Shown one piece after another: positions 62,848-64,000 of a DNA stretch of 64,000 nucleotides. The stretch is from CAVVJA01 sp963779485 (GTDB lineage Bacteria > Actinomycetota > Actinomycetes > Mycobacteriales > Jatrophihabitantaceae). The position numbers and the translations under genes are program-made. The notes below the pieces were generated by a model, which searched no databases, was not told the origin of the DNA, and was given only the letters and a program-made list of their open reading frames with translations. The first letter of the stretch is position 1; each line of letters starts with the position of its first letter. The stretch lies in contig CAVZYJ010000017.1 in assembly GCA_963779485.1 (NCBI GenBank), positions 62,001-126,000 on the forward strand, read 5' to 3'.

Positions 62848-64000
62848 CGTCCGACGCTCGCCGCGGGGACGGCGCTCCCGCCCGGCGCCGGCTGGTCGCC
62901 GTGGCCTACGGTCCGCGGCCCGTCGCCTCGGTGGCCCTCGTCGACCTCGCCGAAGCCGCGAGCGGGATCTGCGACCTCATGTGGCTTGTCGACGGTCGAC
63001 GGCCCGAGGTGCACGAGCTGTCCGGGCTCATGCGCCACTTCGGGCCCGTCGTCGACATCGGCGGGCTGCCCACCGACGCCGCCGCCCGAGAGGTCGGAGC
63101 GTACCGGCCGGACGGCGTCGTCACCTACCACGACGCCGGGATGGTCGAGGTCGCCGCCCTCGCCGAGGCGCTGCACCTGCCGTTCGTCACACCCGCCGTG
63201 GCCGGGCGGCTCACCGACAAGCTCCAGCAGCGCGACGCGCTGCGACAGGCCGGGCTGCAGGTGCCGCGGTACTGGTCGCTCGAAGGTCCACCGATCGCCG
63301 ATCCGCTCGCGTCGGTGCCCGACGACGTCGCGTGGCCGGCAGTGCTCAAACCCCGCTCGGCCACGGGCAGTAACAACACAGTGCTCGCGAGTGACCGCGA
63401 CCACGCCCGTGCACTGATCCTGGGCCTGGGCGTCGACGCCGGCCAGATGATGCTCGAGGAATACCTGTCCGACCACCCAGGCTGGGCGCGACGCCCGTTC
63501 GCGGACTACGTCTCGGTGGAGAGCGTCGTGTCCAGCGGGCGCACCAACCACATCGCGGTCACCGGGCGCTTCCCGTCGGCCGAGCAATTCCGGGAGACGG
63601 GCTTCTTCGTGCCGGCGGCGCTCGACCCAGGCGAGCAGCAGGCCGCCCTCGACCTGACGTCGCAAGCCATCGCCGCACTCGGTGTCCAACTCGGCTGCCT
63701 GCACACCGAGATCAAGTTCACCGCCGACGGCCCGCGCGTCCTCGAGGTCAACGGCCGCATCGGGTACGGCGTCCCAGCCATGCTCCAACTCGCCGCGGAC
63801 TTCCCGATGTTCGCCACCTCGTTGCGGGTCGCCCTGGAAGAGGATGTGTCGGAGGTGGGACCGGTGGCGTGTCACCAGCTCGGCTACCGGTTGTTCCTAC
63901 AGCCGCCGGCGATCGCGGCAACCGTGCGGGCCGTCGACGGGGTGGACGCGCTGATCGACCATCCCGGCGTCGGCAGCGTGACCATCCACCGCGGACCCGG
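62844..64000 (+). CDS. ATP-grasp ligase (paralog 2), runs off the window end
   Basis: At least 385 residues without a stop before the window ends. It is clearly homologous to the ligase at 59379: LMWLVDG matches LLWLIDR, GLQVPRYW matches GLPVPRFW, the nucleotide lysine is in AVLKPRSATGSNN near 169, and the metal site HTEIKFTADGPRVLEVNGR lies near 300. Both also share the ADYVSVESVVSSG segment. Two related ligases may add two different building blocks. The start ATG overlaps the stop of a short SD-led frame. Confidence 0.82.
   Translation, partial: MTSDARRGDGAPARRRLVAVAYGPRPVASVALVDLAEAASGICDLMWLVDGRRPEVHELSGLMRHFGPVVDIGGLPTDAAAREVGAYRPDGVVTYHDAGMVEVAALAEALHLPFVTPAVAGRLTDKLQQRDALRQAGLQVPRYWSLEGPPIADPLASVPDDVAWPAVLKPRSATGSNNTVLASDRDHARALILGLGVDAGQMMLEEYLSDHPGWARRPFADYVSVESVVSSGRTNHIAVTGRFPSAEQFRETGFFVPAALDPGEQQAALDLTSQAIAALGVQLGCLHTEIKFTADGPRVLEVNGRIGYGVPAMLQLAADFPMFATSLRVALEEDVSEVGPVACHQLGYRLFLQPPAIAATVRAVDGVDALIDHPGVGSVTIHRGP

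Noticed and set aside
1..64000. CRISPR array, rRNA operon, insertion sequence or prophage
   Set aside because: No regularly spaced repeats, rRNA-like stretches, transposase, integrase or phage structural genes were found.

Overview
This window is chromosomal DNA from a very GC-rich actinobacterium. The evidence is strong third-position G/C bias, many GTG/TTG starts, tightly overlapping genes (ATGA and GTGA overlaps), and actinobacterial families such as DUF5302, DUF4235, DUF501, UdgB and a SigE-family sigma factor. From memory of the M. tuberculosis map, two blocks follow mycobacterial gene order: greA / metB-cbs-SGNH hydrolase-fadA, and mfd-(SurA)-mazG-eno-ftsB-DUF501-ppx. I cannot name the genus. 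No rRNA, insertion sequence, integrase or CRISPR array was seen.

Layout. 0.1-8.3 kb: greA; an Lrp regulator with a DrrAB-type ABC exporter; an AAA ATPase/VWA-domain pair; a GNAT; an ECF sigma factor with its membrane partner behind a recognisable ECF promoter. 8.3-18.2 kb: a GNAT/acyl-CoA-synthetase fusion coupled to an AcuC-type deacetylase, a frameshifted AhpD-like gene, the transsulfuration pair metB/cbs, an SGNH hydrolase and a thiolase. 18.3-30 kb: a BI-1 membrane protein, LysE, a LacI-regulated catabolic group (PhyH dioxygenase, SDR, Gfo/Idh), then small accessory genes, several of them decayed (a serine hydrolase missing its middle, a methyltransferase tail). An odd UAA-anticodon tRNA follows. 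30-43.4 kb: nadK-ndh, ornithine cyclodeaminase-like, udgB, then the housekeeping block ending with mfd.

43.6-56.1 kb holds a surface-polysaccharide locus with enzymes for UDP-ManNAcA supply and transfer (wecB, wecC, a WecG/TagA-type transferase), two Wzz-like proteins, a Wzy-like polymerase, a secreted beta-helix protein and an uncharacterised toroid-like protein. Three of these genes (four sites) carry single-base +1 frameshifts, so this stretch is either decaying or contains assembly indels.

56.2-64 kb is the least familiar part. It holds two GNAT-like proteins, a CapK/PaaK-like adenylate-forming enzyme, two paralogous ATP-grasp ligases (the second runs off the end) and a 607-residue FAD/NAD(P)-binding protein. 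I read it as an uncharacterised amide- or ester-bond-forming pathway, either for a small molecule or for decorating the adjacent polysaccharide. The product cannot be stated from sequence.
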